A DNA stretch of 64,000 bases, taken from positions 6,076,001 through 6,140,000 of the forward strand of contig NZ_CP107989.1 in NCBI RefSeq assembly GCF_041435015.1, in the 5' to 3' direction. Numbering within the stretch: the first letter of the stretch is position 1; every line of letters begins with the position of its first letter. This DNA comes from Streptomyces canus. GTDB taxonomy: Bacteria > Actinomycetota > Actinomycetes > Streptomycetales > Streptomycetaceae. A program made the translations under genes and the position numbers. Below are positions 19,985 through 28,428 of this stretch, piece after piece. The notes under the pieces were generated by a model, which saw only the letters and a program-made list of their open reading frames with translations, had not been told where the DNA came from and did not search any database.

Positions 19985-20316
19985 AGGTACCCCGACGGCG
20001 ACGCCTCCGGTGCCGTCGACCACCATCTCGCTTCCTGGAGAGCGGCGCCGGCGGACTGCATGTCGGGTTCCGGAGCCGGACAGGCTGTGACGCGTCGGCC
20101 GCACAGACCGTCGATCGCGGCGGTGAGCAGCGGGCCGTGACAGATCTGGGCGACCGGCTTGTCCCCGTCGAAGGACGGCTTGCGTACTTGACCGGCGTCG
20201 ACCTCGGCGAAGACCAGATCGGCGGGCCAGGTGCAGCCGGGCTTCTCTGCGTAGGTGTCGAAGCCGGGTTCGGACCTCCTGTGACGCTGCTGCGTCGCCG
20301 GTGACGATGAAGTCAT
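19985..20316 (-). pseudogene. DJ-1/PfpI-family remnant
   Basis: Reading the minus strand from ATG 20316 gives a frame with DKPVAQICHGPLLTAAIDG, which contains the nucleophile elbow ICHGP of DJ-1/PfpI glutamine-amidotransferase-like proteins. It continues GRRVTACPAPEPDMQSAGA, matching the usual GRTLTSWPSLQTDLRNAGA. Near 20040 the similarity moves to another frame (SEMVVDGTGG, corresponding to the usual EVVVDGN), so a frameshift is present. The sequence before the ICHGP motif is too short and lacks the nucleotide-flavodoxin-like core, so the 5' part is deleted. It is a broken gene with no likely product. Confidence 0.65.
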
Positions 20317-20443
20317 GGCTCGGATGCGACGTGGGCACTGTGCAGAGTGTCAAAGTTCCACCCCCGGTTTTGTACACATACGGCTCATGACGACCCCCCT
20401 GTAAGGAGCGATAGCCTTGGTGGCGTGATCAGCGCGATAGTTC

Positions 20444-20465
20444 GCGGGGGCGCTGTGGCCCCCGC
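20444..20465. repeat. GC-rich hairpin upstream of gdh
   Basis: GCGGGGGC-GCTGTG-GCCCCCGC is a perfect 8-bp inverted repeat. It may be the terminator of the decayed locus or a cis element of the gdh leader. No T-tract follows. Confidence 0.4.
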
Positions 20466-20764
20466 CCTGCGCCCGGTACGCACGGAACACCTCCGTGGCC
20501 GGGCGGCGGTCGCTGATCCTCGCGGGCGGGACGGGGCCGTTGGGGCCCTCATGACGCCGAGTACACCCTCGTCACCGGCGCGGCAGAGATCAGCGTCACA
20601 CCTGGCGGGCGTGTCGAGAATGGCTGATATACCCCCGCTCATCTCACCTTGCGGCATAGCGTCGGAGCAGACCGGAGACCCCGGGCCGTGGCGTCGAGCC
20701 GCAGGGGAAGAGACCGTACTTCCTTCTACGTCACGCAACGGCGCGCGACAGGAGTCAGAGGACA

Positions 20765-23700
20765 ATGCAGACCAAGCTGGACGAAGCCAAGGCCGAGCTG
20801 CTCGAGAGGGCCGCACGGGTAGCTGAGAACAGCCCGGCCGGGGGGCACCTACCGACTGGGACGACGGACGAGGACACCCCCCGCACCCCGGACACCCCGG
20901 ACAGCGAGACCGTCCTCGCGTTCCTCCAGCGCTACTACCTGCACACGGCCCCCGAAGACGTCACCGGTCGCGACCCGGTCGACATCTACGGAGCCGCTCT
21001 CTCCCACTTCCGGCTGGGCGAGACGCGCCCGCAGGGCACGGCCAACGTGCGGGTGCACACGCCCACGGTGGAGGAGAACGGATGGACGTGCACCCACACG
21101 GTCGTCGAGGTCGTCACCGACGACATGCCCTTCCTCGTCGACTCCGTCACCAATGAGCTGACCCGGCAGGGGCGCGGCATCCATGTCGTCATCCACCCCC
21201 AGGTCGTCGTCCGCCGTGACCTCACCGGCAAGCTGATCGAGGTCCTCACCGTCCCGCTCGCCGGTGATCTGCCGCACGACGCGCACACCGAGTCCTGGAT
21301 CCACGTCGAGATCGACCGCGAGACCGACCGCAGCGACCTGAAGCAGATCACCGCCGATCTGCTGCGTGTCCTGTCCGACGTCCGGGAGGCCGTCGAGGAC
21401 TGGGAGAAGATGCGGGACGCGGCCCTGCGCATGGCCGACGAACTGCCCGCCGAGCCCGTCGCCACCGATCTGCGTGACATGGAGATCGACGAGGCCCGCG
21501 AGCTGCTGCGCTGGCTGGCCGCCAACCACTTCACCTTCCTCGGCTACCGGGAGTACCAGCTCAGGCCGGACGACTCCCTCGCGGCAGTCCCCGGCACCGG
21601 TCTCGGCATCCTGCGCTCCGACCCGCAGCACGCCGGTGAGGAGGGCCACCCGGTCAGCCCGTCCTTCGAGCGGCTGCCCGCCGACGCCCGCGCGAAGGCC
21701 CGCGAGCACAAGCTGCTCGTGCTGACCAAGGCCAACAGCCGGGCGACGGTGCACAGGCCGTCGTATCTCGACTACATCGGTGTCAAGAAGTTCGACGCGG
21801 ACGGCAATGTCGTCGGCGAGCGGCGTTTCCTCGGACTGTTCTCCTCCGCCGCCTACACCGAATCGGTGCGCCGGGTTCCGGTCATTCGGCGCAAGGTGGA
21901 CGAGGTGCTCGAAAGGGCCGGATTCTCGCCCAACAGCCACGACGGCCGCGACCTGCTCCAGATCCTGGAGACCTACCCGCGCGACGAGCTCTTCCAGACC
22001 CCCGCCGACGAGCTGGAGTCCATCGCCACCTCCGTCCTGTACCTCCAGGAGCGGCGGCGGCTGCGCCTCTACCTGCGCCAGGACGAGTACGGCCGCTACT
22101 ACTCGGCCCTCGTCTACCTGCCCCGCGACCGCTACACCACCGGCGTCCGCCTCAGGATCATCGACATCCTGAAGGAGGAACTCGGCGGCATCAGCGTCGA
22201 CTTCACCGCCTGGAACACCGAGTCGATCCTGTCCCGGCTGCACTTCGTGGTCCGCGTTCCGCAGGGCACCGAGCTGCCACAGCTCAGCGAGAGCGACAAG
22301 GAGCGCATCGAGGCCCGCCTGGTCGAGGCCGCCCGCTCCTGGGCCGACGGCTGGATCGAGGCGCTCAACGCCGAACTCGGCGAGGAGCGCGCCGCCGAGC
22401 TGTCGCGCCGCTACGGCAACGCCTTCCCGGAGGGCTACAAGGCCGACCACACCCCGCGCTCCGCGGTCGCCGACCTTGTCCACCTCGAACGGCTCGGCGC
22501 GGAGAACGACTTCGCGCTCAGCCTCTACGAGCCGGTGGGCGCCGCCCCCGAGGAGCGCCGCTTCAAGATCTACCGCAAGGGCGACGCCATCTCCCTGTCC
22601 GCCGTGCTGCCGGTCCTCAGCCGGCTCGGCGTCGAGGTGACGGACGAGCGGCCCTACGAACTGCGCTGCTCGGACCGCAGTAACGCCTGGATCTACGACT
22701 TCGGCCTGCGCATGCCCAAGTCGCAGAACGGCGGCGGCGACTACCTCGGTGACGACGGCCGCGAGCGCTTCCAGGAGGCCTTCGCCGCCACCTGGACCGG
22801 CAAGGCGGAGAACGACGGCTTCAACGCCCTGGTGCTGAGCGCCGGCCTGGGATGGCGCCAGGCGATGGTGCTGCGGGCGTACGCCAAGTACCTGCGCCAG
22901 GCGGGCTCGACGTTCAGCCAGGACTACATGGAGGACACCCTCCGCCACAACGTTCACACCACCCGGCTGCTCGTCTCCCTGTTCGAGGCACGGATGTCAC
23001 CGGACCGCCAGCGCGCGGGCCACGAACTCGTGGACGCCCTCCTGGAGGAGCTCGACGCGGCCCTCGACCAGGTGGCTTCGCTGGACGAGGACAGGATTCT
23101 GCGCTCCTTCCTGACCGTCATCAAGGCGACGCTGCGCACCAACTTCTTCCAGGAGGCCGCGGGCGGCAAGCCGCACGACTACGTCTCCATGAAGTTCGAC
23201 CCGCAGGCCATGCCCGACCTCCCGGCCCCACGCCCGGCGTTCGAGATCTGGGTCTACTCGCCGCGCGTCGAAGGCGTGCACCTGCGCTTCGGCAAGGTCG
23301 CGCGCGGCGGCCTGCGCTGGTCCGACCGGCGTGAGGACTTCCGCACCGAGATCCTCGGCCTGGTCAAGGCGCAGATGGTGAAGAACACCGTCATCGTGCC
23401 GGTCGGCGCCAAGGGCGGCTTCGTCGCCAAGCAGCTGCCCGACCCGGCCGCCGACCGAGACGCGTGGCTGGCCGAGGGCATCGCCAGCTACAAGACGTTC
23501 ATCTCGGCCCTGCTCGACATCACCGACAACATGGTGGCCGGTGAAGTCGTCCCGCCCGCCGACGTCGTACGGCACGACGAGGACGACACCTACCTGGTCG
23601 TCGCCGCCGACAAGGGCACCGCGACCTTCTCGGACATCGCCAACGGGGTGGCCGAGCAGTACAACTTCTGGCTCGGCGACGCCTTCGCCTCCGGCGGCTC

Positions 23701-25714
23701 GGCCGGCTACGACCACAAGGGCATGGGCATCACCGCCCGCGGTGCCTGGGAGTCCGTCAAGCGGCACTTCCGCGAACTGGCCCTCGACACCCAGTCCGAG
23801 GACTTCACCGTCGTCGGTATCGGCGACATGTCCGGTGACGTGTTCGGCAACGGCATGCTGCTCTCCGAGCACATCCGCCTGGTCGCCGCCTTCGACCACC
23901 GGCACATCTTCATCGACCCGAAGCCCGACGCGGCCACCTCCTACGCCGAGCGCCGCCGTGTCTTCGAGCTCCCGCGCTCCAGCTGGGCCGACTACAACAC
24001 AGAGCTGATCTCGGCGGGCGGCGGCATCTTCCCCCGTACCGCCAAGGCCATCCAGGTCAACGCCCACATCCGCGAGGCCCTCGGCATCGAGGACAAGGTC
24101 ACCAAGATGACCCCGGCCGACCTGATGAAGGCGATCCTCAAGGCGCCGGTGGACCTGCTGTGGAACGGCGGCATCGGCACCTACGTGAAGGCCTCCACCG
24201 AGACCCACGCGGACGTCGGCGACAAGGCCAACGACCCGATCCGCGTCGACGGCGCCGACCTGCGGGTGCGGGTCGTCGGCGAGGGCGGAAACCTGGGCCT
24301 GACCCAGCTCGGCCGGATCGAGTTCGCGCTGCACGGCGGGAAGATCAACACCGACGCCATCGACAACAGCGCCGGTGTGGACACCTCCGACCACGAGGTG
24401 AACATCAAGATCCTCCTCAACGGCCTGGTCACCGAGGGCGACATGACGGTCAAGCAGCGCAACAAGCTGCTCGCCGAGATGACCGACGAGGTCGGCCACC
24501 TGGTCCTGCGCAACAACTACGCGCAGAACACCGCCATCGCCAACGCGCTCGCCCAGTCCAAGGACATGCTCCACGCCCAGCAGCGCTTCATGCGCCACCT
24601 GGTGCGCGAGGGCCACCTCGACCGGGCCCTGGAGTTCCTGCCCACCGACCGCCAGATCCGCGAACGCCTCGGCGCCGCACAGGGCCTGACGAGCCCGGAG
24701 ACGGCCGTCCTGCTGGCGTACACGAAGATCACGGTTGCCGAGGAGCTGCTGCACACCTCGCTGCCGGACGACCCCTATCTGCACGGCCTGCTGCACACGT
24801 ACTTCCCGGCCGCGCTGCGCGAGAAGTTCCCCGATCACATCGACAACCACCCGCTGCACCGCGAGATCACCACGACCGTCCTGGTCAACGACACGGTCAA
24901 CACCGGCGGTACGACCTATCTGCACCGCCTGCGCGAGGAGACCGGCGCGTCGCTCGAGGAGATCGTCCGGGCGCAGACCGTGGCCCGCGCCATCTTCCGC
25001 TCCGGCGTGGTGTGGGACGGGGTCGAGTCCCTCGACAACCAGGTCGAGGCCGCCGTACTGACCCGGATCCGGCTGCACTCGCGCCGACTGGTCGAGCGCG
25101 GCACGCGCTGGCTGCTCAACAACCGGCCGCAGCCGCTCCAGCTCACCGAGACCGTCGAGTTCTTCGGCGACCGCGTCGAACAGGTGTGGTCGCAGCTGCC
25201 GAAGCTGCTGCGGGGCGCCGACCTGGAGTGGTACCAGAAGATCTACGACGAGCTGAGCGGCGCCGGCGTCCCGGACGAACTCGCCACGCGCGTGGCCGGG
25301 TTCTCCTCCGCCTTCCCGACGCTGGACATCGTCTCGGTGGCCGACCGCATGGGCCGCGACCCGATGGACGTCGCCGACGTGTACTACGACCTCGCCGACC
25401 GCCTCCACATCACCCAGCTCATGGACCGCATCATCGAGTTGCCCCGCGCCGACCGCTGGCAGTCCATGGCCCGCGCCTCCATCCGTGAGGACCTCTACGC
25501 GGCCCACTCGGCGCTGACCGCGGACGTCCTGGCCGTCGGCAACGGCACCTCGACCCCCGAGCAGCGCTTCAAGGCCTGGGAGGAGAAGAACGCCCCGATC
25601 CTGAGCCGGGCGCGCACCACCCTGGACGAGATCCAGGGCTCGGACGCGTTCGACCTGGCCAACCTGTCGGTGGCGATGCGCACCATGCGGACGCTGCTGC
25701 GGCAGCATTCATGA
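20765..25714 (+). CDS. gdh: NAD-specific glutamate dehydrogenase, large (about 180 kDa) class
   Basis: This 1649-aa enzyme catalyses NAD-dependent oxidative deamination of glutamate to 2-oxoglutarate and ammonium. Its size and layout match the large bacterial NAD-GDH first described in Streptomyces clavuligerus. A long N-terminal regulatory part (about 1-690, with ACT-like pieces such as TVVEVVTDDMPFLVDSVTNE) precedes the catalytic core. Core motifs are GKVARGGLRWSDRREDFRTE, VPVGAKGGFVAKQLPD with the catalytic Lys at about 886, VVGIGDMSGDVFGNGMLL and the dinucleotide region RVVGEGGNLGLTQ. The start is ATG 20765 behind AGAGGA. There are no partner subunits nearby. The gene ends at an imperfect 20-bp duplication and a powerful terminator. 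Confidence 0.96.
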   Translation: MQTKLDEAKAELLERAARVAENSPAGGHLPTGTTDEDTPRTPDTPDSETVLAFLQRYYLHTAPEDVTGRDPVDIYGAALSHFRLGETRPQGTANVRVHTPTVEENGWTCTHTVVEVVTDDMPFLVDSVTNELTRQGRGIHVVIHPQVVVRRDLTGKLIEVLTVPLAGDLPHDAHTESWIHVEIDRETDRSDLKQITADLLRVLSDVREAVEDWEKMRDAALRMADELPAEPVATDLRDMEIDEARELLRWLAANHFTFLGYREYQLRPDDSLAAVPGTGLGILRSDPQHAGEEGHPVSPSFERLPADARAKAREHKLLVLTKANSRATVHRPSYLDYIGVKKFDADGNVVGERRFLGLFSSAAYTESVRRVPVIRRKVDEVLERAGFSPNSHDGRDLLQILETYPRDELFQTPADELESIATSVLYLQERRRLRLYLRQDEYGRYYSALVYLPRDRYTTGVRLRIIDILKEELGGISVDFTAWNTESILSRLHFVVRVPQGTELPQLSESDKERIEARLVEAARSWADGWIEALNAELGEERAAELSRRYGNAFPEGYKADHTPRSAVADLVHLERLGAENDFALSLYEPVGAAPEERRFKIYRKGDAISLSAVLPVLSRLGVEVTDERPYELRCSDRSNAWIYDFGLRMPKSQNGGGDYLGDDGRERFQEAFAATWTGKAENDGFNALVLSAGLGWRQAMVLRAYAKYLRQAGSTFSQDYMEDTLRHNVHTTRLLVSLFEARMSPDRQRAGHELVDALLEELDAALDQVASLDEDRILRSFLTVIKATLRTNFFQEAAGGKPHDYVSMKFDPQAMPDLPAPRPAFEIWVYSPRVEGVHLRFGKVARGGLRWSDRREDFRTEILGLVKAQMVKNTVIVPVGAKGGFVAKQLPDPAADRDAWLAEGIASYKTFISALLDITDNMVAGEVVPPADVVRHDEDDTYLVVAADKGTATFSDIANGVAEQYNFWLGDAFASGGSAGYDHKGMGITARGAWESVKRHFRELALDTQSEDFTVVGIGDMSGDVFGNGMLLSEHIRLVAAFDHRHIFIDPKPDAATSYAERRRVFELPRSSWADYNTELISAGGGIFPRTAKAIQVNAHIREALGIEDKVTKMTPADLMKAILKAPVDLLWNGGIGTYVKASTETHADVGDKANDPIRVDGADLRVRVVGEGGNLGLTQLGRIEFALHGGKINTDAIDNSAGVDTSDHEVNIKILLNGLVTEGDMTVKQRNKLLAEMTDEVGHLVLRNNYAQNTAIANALAQSKDMLHAQQRFMRHLVREGHLDRALEFLPTDRQIRERLGAAQGLTSPETAVLLAYTKITVAEELLHTSLPDDPYLHGLLHTYFPAALREKFPDHIDNHPLHREITTTVLVNDTVNTGGTTYLHRLREETGASLEEIVRAQTVARAIFRSGVVWDGVESLDNQVEAAVLTRIRLHSRRLVERGTRWLLNNRPQPLQLTETVEFFGDRVEQVWSQLPKLLRGADLEWYQKIYDELSGAGVPDELATRVAGFSSAFPTLDIVSVADRMGRDPMDVADVYYDLADRLHITQLMDRIIELPRADRWQSMARASIREDLYAAHSALTADVLAVGNGTSTPEQRFKAWEEKNAPILSRARTTLDEIQGSDAFDLANLSVAMRTMRTLLRQHS

Positions 25715-25740
25715 GTGAGCGGCAGCATTCATAGGTGAGA
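25701..25740 (+). repeat. Imperfect 20-bp tandem duplication spanning the gdh stop
   Basis: GGCAGCATTCATGAGTGAGC (25701-25720) is followed directly by a near-copy (25721-25740), which begins with the same GGCAGCATTCAT and ends AGGTGAGA. The stop TGA is in the first copy; the second copy encodes the same last codons followed by TAG. It looks like a recent slippage duplication. Confidence 0.8.
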
Positions 25741-25791
25741 CGACGACGAGGGCGCCCGGGACGGTGAAGTCCCGGGCGCCCTCGTCGTCGT
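25740..25791. terminator. 23-bp perfect-stem bidirectional terminator
   Basis: The arms 25740-25762 and 25769-25791 are exact reverse complements (23 bp) around the 6-nt loop GGTGAA. The core is GACGAGGGCGCCCGGGAC. It separates the convergent gdh and tagH-like genes and can act on both. No T-tract is present. Confidence 0.9.
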
Positions 25792-25818
25792 GGAGCGAAA
25801 GCCGGAGGTCAGGCCGGG

Positions 25819-26634
25819 TCAGGCCGCGACCTTCGCCTTCGCCTTGTCCGGGCCGCCGGTGAAGTCCTCGTAGGCCGCCAGGACCTCGTCGGTCGGGCCG
25901 TCCATGCGTAGTTCGCCGCGCTCCAGCCAGAGCACCCGGTCGCAGGTGTCGCGGATCGACTTGTTGCTGTGGCTGACCAGGAACACCGTGCCGGCGGTCT
26001 GGCGCAGCTCGCGGATGCGGGCCTCGGAGCGCTTCTGGAAGGAGCGGTCACCGGTGGCGAGGGCCTCGTCGATGAGCAGGACGTCGTGGTCCTTGGCGGC
26101 CGCGATGGAGAAACGCAGGCGGGCCGCCATGCCGGAGGAGTAGGTGCGCATCGGCAGGGTGATGAAGTCGCCCTTCTCGTTGATCCCCGAGAAGTCGACG
26201 ATCTCCTGGTAGCGGTCCCTGACCTGCTCGCGGGTCATGCCCATCGCGAGCCCGCCGAGGTAGACGTTGCGCTCGCCAGTGAGGTCGTTCATCAAGGCCG
26301 CGTTGACGCCGAGGAGGGAGGGCTGGCCGTCGGTGTAGATACGGCCGTTCTCCACCGGGAGCAGACCCGCGACCGCCTTGAGCAGGGTCGACTTGCCGGA
26401 GCCGTTGGTGCCGATCAGTCCGACCGCCTCGCCCTTGTAGGCGACGAACGACACGTTCTTGACGGCGTGCACCTTGCGTACGCCCGCTGCCTTCTCGGCC
26501 TGTCCCCGGCGCATCATGCGGTTGAGGGCGGCGGTGGCGGAACCCCTGCCCGCGCCGGTGCCGTTGACGCGGTAGACGATGTCCACGCCGTCGACGACGA
26601 CGGTGGGGATCTTGTCGTTCTCGATGTCAGCCAC
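25819..26634 (-). CDS. ABC exporter ATPase, teichoic-acid/polysaccharide type (TagH-like)
   Basis: This 271-aa ATPase starts at GTG 26634, overlapping the permease end by 8 bp. It has the N-terminal pattern of the TagH/RfbE/Wzt group, VHAVKNVSFVAYKGEAVGLI. Walker A is GTNGSGKST (about 75-83), the signature is TYSSGMAARLRFSIA, Walker B is DVLLIDEALATGD, and the H-loop is VSHS. ALMNDLTGERNVYLGGLAMG is typical for this group. With the permease it should export a cell-wall glycopolymer across the membrane. It has no C-terminal carbohydrate-binding extension like Wzt, so recognition of the polymer must be elsewhere. It is transcribed from the operator-rich region at 27.6-27.8 kb. Confidence 0.88.
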   Translation of the reverse strand: MADIENDKIPTVVVDGVDIVYRVNGTGAGRGSATAALNRMMRRGQAEKAAGVRKVHAVKNVSFVAYKGEAVGLIGTNGSGKSTLLKAVAGLLPVENGRIYTDGQPSLLGVNAALMNDLTGERNVYLGGLAMGMTREQVRDRYQEIVDFSGINEKGDFITLPMRTYSSGMAARLRFSIAAAKDHDVLLIDEALATGDRSFQKRSEARIRELRQTAGTVFLVSHSNKSIRDTCDRVLWLERGELRMDGPTDEVLAAYEDFTGGPDKAKAKVAA

Positions 26635-27544
26635 GGCCGTACGTCTCCTCAGCCTTCCAGAAGTAGATGAAGCCACCGACGCCGGCGACCAGCGCCCAGC
26701 CCACCGCGAGCGCCCACACGTGGTGCGGCAGCTGGCTCGCGTGGAAGCTGTCGATCAGGGAGTAGCGCATCAGGTCGATGTAGACGGCGGCCGGGTTGGC
26801 CTGGAGGACGGGGACCACCCAGGACGGCCAGTCGTGGTGACCCTTGGCCAGCTTGTCGATGCTCCACATCACGCCGGAGACGTACATCCAGGTGCGCAGG
26901 ACGAACGGCATCAGCTGCGCGATGTCCGGGGTCTTGGCGCCCATCCGCGCCATGATCATCGAGACGCCCGCGTTGAACGTGGACTGGAGGACCAGTGCGG
27001 GGATCGCCAGCAGCCAGGACGCGGCGAGGGGCACACCGAAGCAGAGCAGGATGACGACCAGGGCGGCCATCGAGAAGAGCAGCTGCTGGAGCTGCTGGAG
27101 GGCGAACGAGATCGGCAGCGCGGCCCGCGGGAAGTGCAGGGCGCGCACGAGGCCGAGGTTGCCGGAGATCGCGCGGGTGCCCGCCATGATCGAGCTCTGC
27201 GTGAACGTCCAGATGAACACGCCCGTGACCAGGAACGGGACGTAGTCCGGCACGTTCCTCTTGGTGCCCAGCAGCACGCCGAAGATGAAGTAGTACACCG
27301 CCGCGTTCAGCAGCGGGGTCATGACCTGCCAGACCTGGCCCAGCTTCGCCTGGCTGTACTGCGCGGTGAGCTTGGCGGTCGAGAACGCGGTGATGAAGTG
27401 GCGCCGCGCCCACAGCTGGCGGACGTACTCCGGCAGCGAGGGACGGGCGCCGCTGACCGCGAGGCCGTGCCGCGCGGCCAGGGCCGTGAGGTCGTCGTCG
27501 GTCGGGGGCGCTGTCGGGGGCGGTGTGTCGAGGACCTGGCTCAC
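26627..27544 (-). CDS. ABC exporter permease, teichoic-acid/polysaccharide type (TagG-like)
   Basis: This 305-aa membrane protein belongs to the ABC-2 polysaccharide exporter group. A 45-residue cytoplasmic N-tail with LPEYVRQLWARRHFITAFST leads into six hydrophobic segments. Family signatures are AQYSQAKLGQVWQVMTPLLN after the first amphipathic helix, and VFIWTFTQSSIMAGTRAISG. Start choice: GTG 27544 (MSQVLDTPPP) was preferred; GTG 27559 is a close alternative and neither has a strong Shine-Dalgarno. It forms a two-gene operon with the ATPase. A divergent TetR gene lies about 260 bp upstream and probably controls it. Confidence 0.87.
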   Translation of the reverse strand: MSQVLDTPPPTAPPTDDDLTALAARHGLAVSGARPSLPEYVRQLWARRHFITAFSTAKLTAQYSQAKLGQVWQVMTPLLNAAVYYFIFGVLLGTKRNVPDYVPFLVTGVFIWTFTQSSIMAGTRAISGNLGLVRALHFPRAALPISFALQQLQQLLFSMAALVVILLCFGVPLAASWLLAIPALVLQSTFNAGVSMIMARMGAKTPDIAQLMPFVLRTWMYVSGVMWSIDKLAKGHHDWPSWVVPVLQANPAAVYIDLMRYSLIDSFHASQLPHHVWALAVGWALVAGVGGFIYFWKAEETYGRG

Positions 27545-27616
27545 ATCCGCTGCTTTCACTCGGGGGGTGGGGGTGGTGCGCGTGCGGCCGGCGCGCCCGT
27601 CATCCGACGTTTCCTT

Positions 27617-27632
27617 ACGTGACTCTTCACGT
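27617..27632. promoter_or_regulatory. Perfect inverted repeat ACGTGA-CTCT-TCACGT
   Basis: A 6-bp perfect dyad lies between the exporter permease start and the four TetR-type repeats. Its sequence differs from those repeats, so it may be a second regulator's site or part of the minus-strand promoter. Confidence 0.4.
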
Positions 27633-27646
27633 TCTCTTACGTCGGG

Positions 27647-27778
27647 ACGGGACCGTATCGTCGCAACGTGAGAGTAGGACGAGTGAGCGTCGGAACGCAA
27701 CCGTTTCGTCGTGACGGATGACGATGGAACGTAACCGTATCGTCGTAACGGGTCCGCGTCGGGACGGGACCGTTTCGT
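27647..27778. promoter_or_regulatory. Four copies of a 15-bp dyad, probable TetR operators
   Basis: Four sequences fit ACG-N-RAC-C-GTW-T-CGT: 27647-27661, 27695-27709, 27729-27743 and 27764-27778. Each is an imperfect palindrome centred on the invariant C, embedded in a longer conserved context (GTCGG or ATGG before, CG after). Centre-to-centre spacings are 48, 34 and 35 bp. The last copy sits where the -35 region of the tetR promoter would be, and the others cover the exporter promoter side. Copies 1 and 4 share GTCGGGACGGGACCGT, and copies 2 and 3 share AACCGT. Confidence 0.75.
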
Positions 27779-27788
27779 CGCTACGCCC

Positions 27789-27794
27789 TATGCT
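27789..27794 (+). promoter_or_regulatory. -10 element TATGCT of a probable leaderless tetR promoter
   Basis: TATGCT ends 7 bp before the ATG at 27802, the spacing expected when transcription starts at the start codon. No Shine-Dalgarno precedes that ATG. The fourth operator copy lies just upstream. Confidence 0.5.
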
Positions 27795-27801
27795 GGTCCG
27801 C

Positions 27802-28428
27802 ATGACGACCAACGCCGACGCGCCGCCGACCCGTCCGCGCCGCCGTGCCCCGGCAGGAGCCGCCGTACTCCGTGAGGATGTGACGGAAGCCATTCGGGCG
27901 GCCGTCTTCGAGGAGCTCGCGGCCGCCGGATACGCACGGATGTCGATCGAGGGCATCGCGCGCCGCGCGGGCGTCGGCAAGACCGCGGTCTACCGCCGCT
28001 GGCGTTCCAAGCTGCACCTGGTCCTCGACGTCGTCTCGGAGATCGCGGTGATGGGCCTGCCGGTGCCGGACACGGGTTCGCTCGAGGACGACCTGCGGAT
28101 GCTGTACGAGGTGACCTCCCGGGCGCTGCGCCACCCGGTGGCCTCGCAGATCATCCCGGACCTCCAGGCCGAGGCGGCCCGCAACCCCGAGATCGCCGAG
28201 GCCCTGCAGAACGCGTTGCAGAAGGGTCAGGAGGGCGTCGCCAGCAAGATCATCACGGCGGCGGAGCAGCGCGGGGAGCTCCGCACGGGCTTCAACGACG
28301 AGCTGGCCCTGGATCTGATCTCCGGCCCCCTGTACTGGCGCTCGGTGGTGATCCGCAGCCCGAAGCTGCCGAAGGGGTATCTCGCGGCACTGGCGCGGGC
28401 GACGACGGAGGCGCTGAAGGCGCTCTGA
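27802..28428 (+). CDS. TetR-family transcriptional regulator
   Basis: This 208-aa repressor has an N-terminal helix-turn-helix (about 20-75): VLREDVTEAIRAAVFEELAA, YARMSIEGIARRAGVGKTAV and YRRWRSKLHLV. The C-terminal ligand domain (TetR_C_16/AcrR-like) contains LEDDLRMLYEVTSRALRHP and ALDLISGPLYWRSVV, typical of the group with the FxLxxxPLYYR pattern. It is divergent from the TagGH-like exporter, and four copies of a dyad lie between them, so it probably represses both itself and the exporter; the ligand is unknown. An upstream in-frame ATG (27790) overlaps the -10 element and was rejected. The 3' end overlaps the antisense Crp-like pseudogene. Confidence 0.9.
   Translation: MTTNADAPPTRPRRRAPAGAAVLREDVTEAIRAAVFEELAAAGYARMSIEGIARRAGVGKTAVYRRWRSKLHLVLDVVSEIAVMGLPVPDTGSLEDDLRMLYEVTSRALRHPVASQIIPDLQAEAARNPEIAEALQNALQKGQEGVASKIITAAEQRGELRTGFNDELALDLISGPLYWRSVVIRSPKLPKGYLAALARATTEALKAL

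Larger units (their letters stand above)
19950..20764. other. 815-bp accessory gap between the HAD gene and gdh
   Basis: No intact gene was found. The left half contains a decayed DJ-1/PfpI-like sequence on the minus strand. The right half (20317-20764) has open frames of poor composition, a hairpin at 20444-20465, and presumably the promoter of the glutamate dehydrogenase gene. Confidence 0.5.

Noticed and set aside
20347..20826. 159-codon plus-strand open frame before gdh
   Set aside because: It overlaps the gdh start in another frame, has no recognisable motif or ribosome-binding site, and its composition is that of a random GC-rich frame.
22997..25708. 903-codon open frame on the minus strand opposite gdh
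   Set aside because: Same reason: an antisense shadow of the glutamate dehydrogenase gene without domains or ribosome-binding site.
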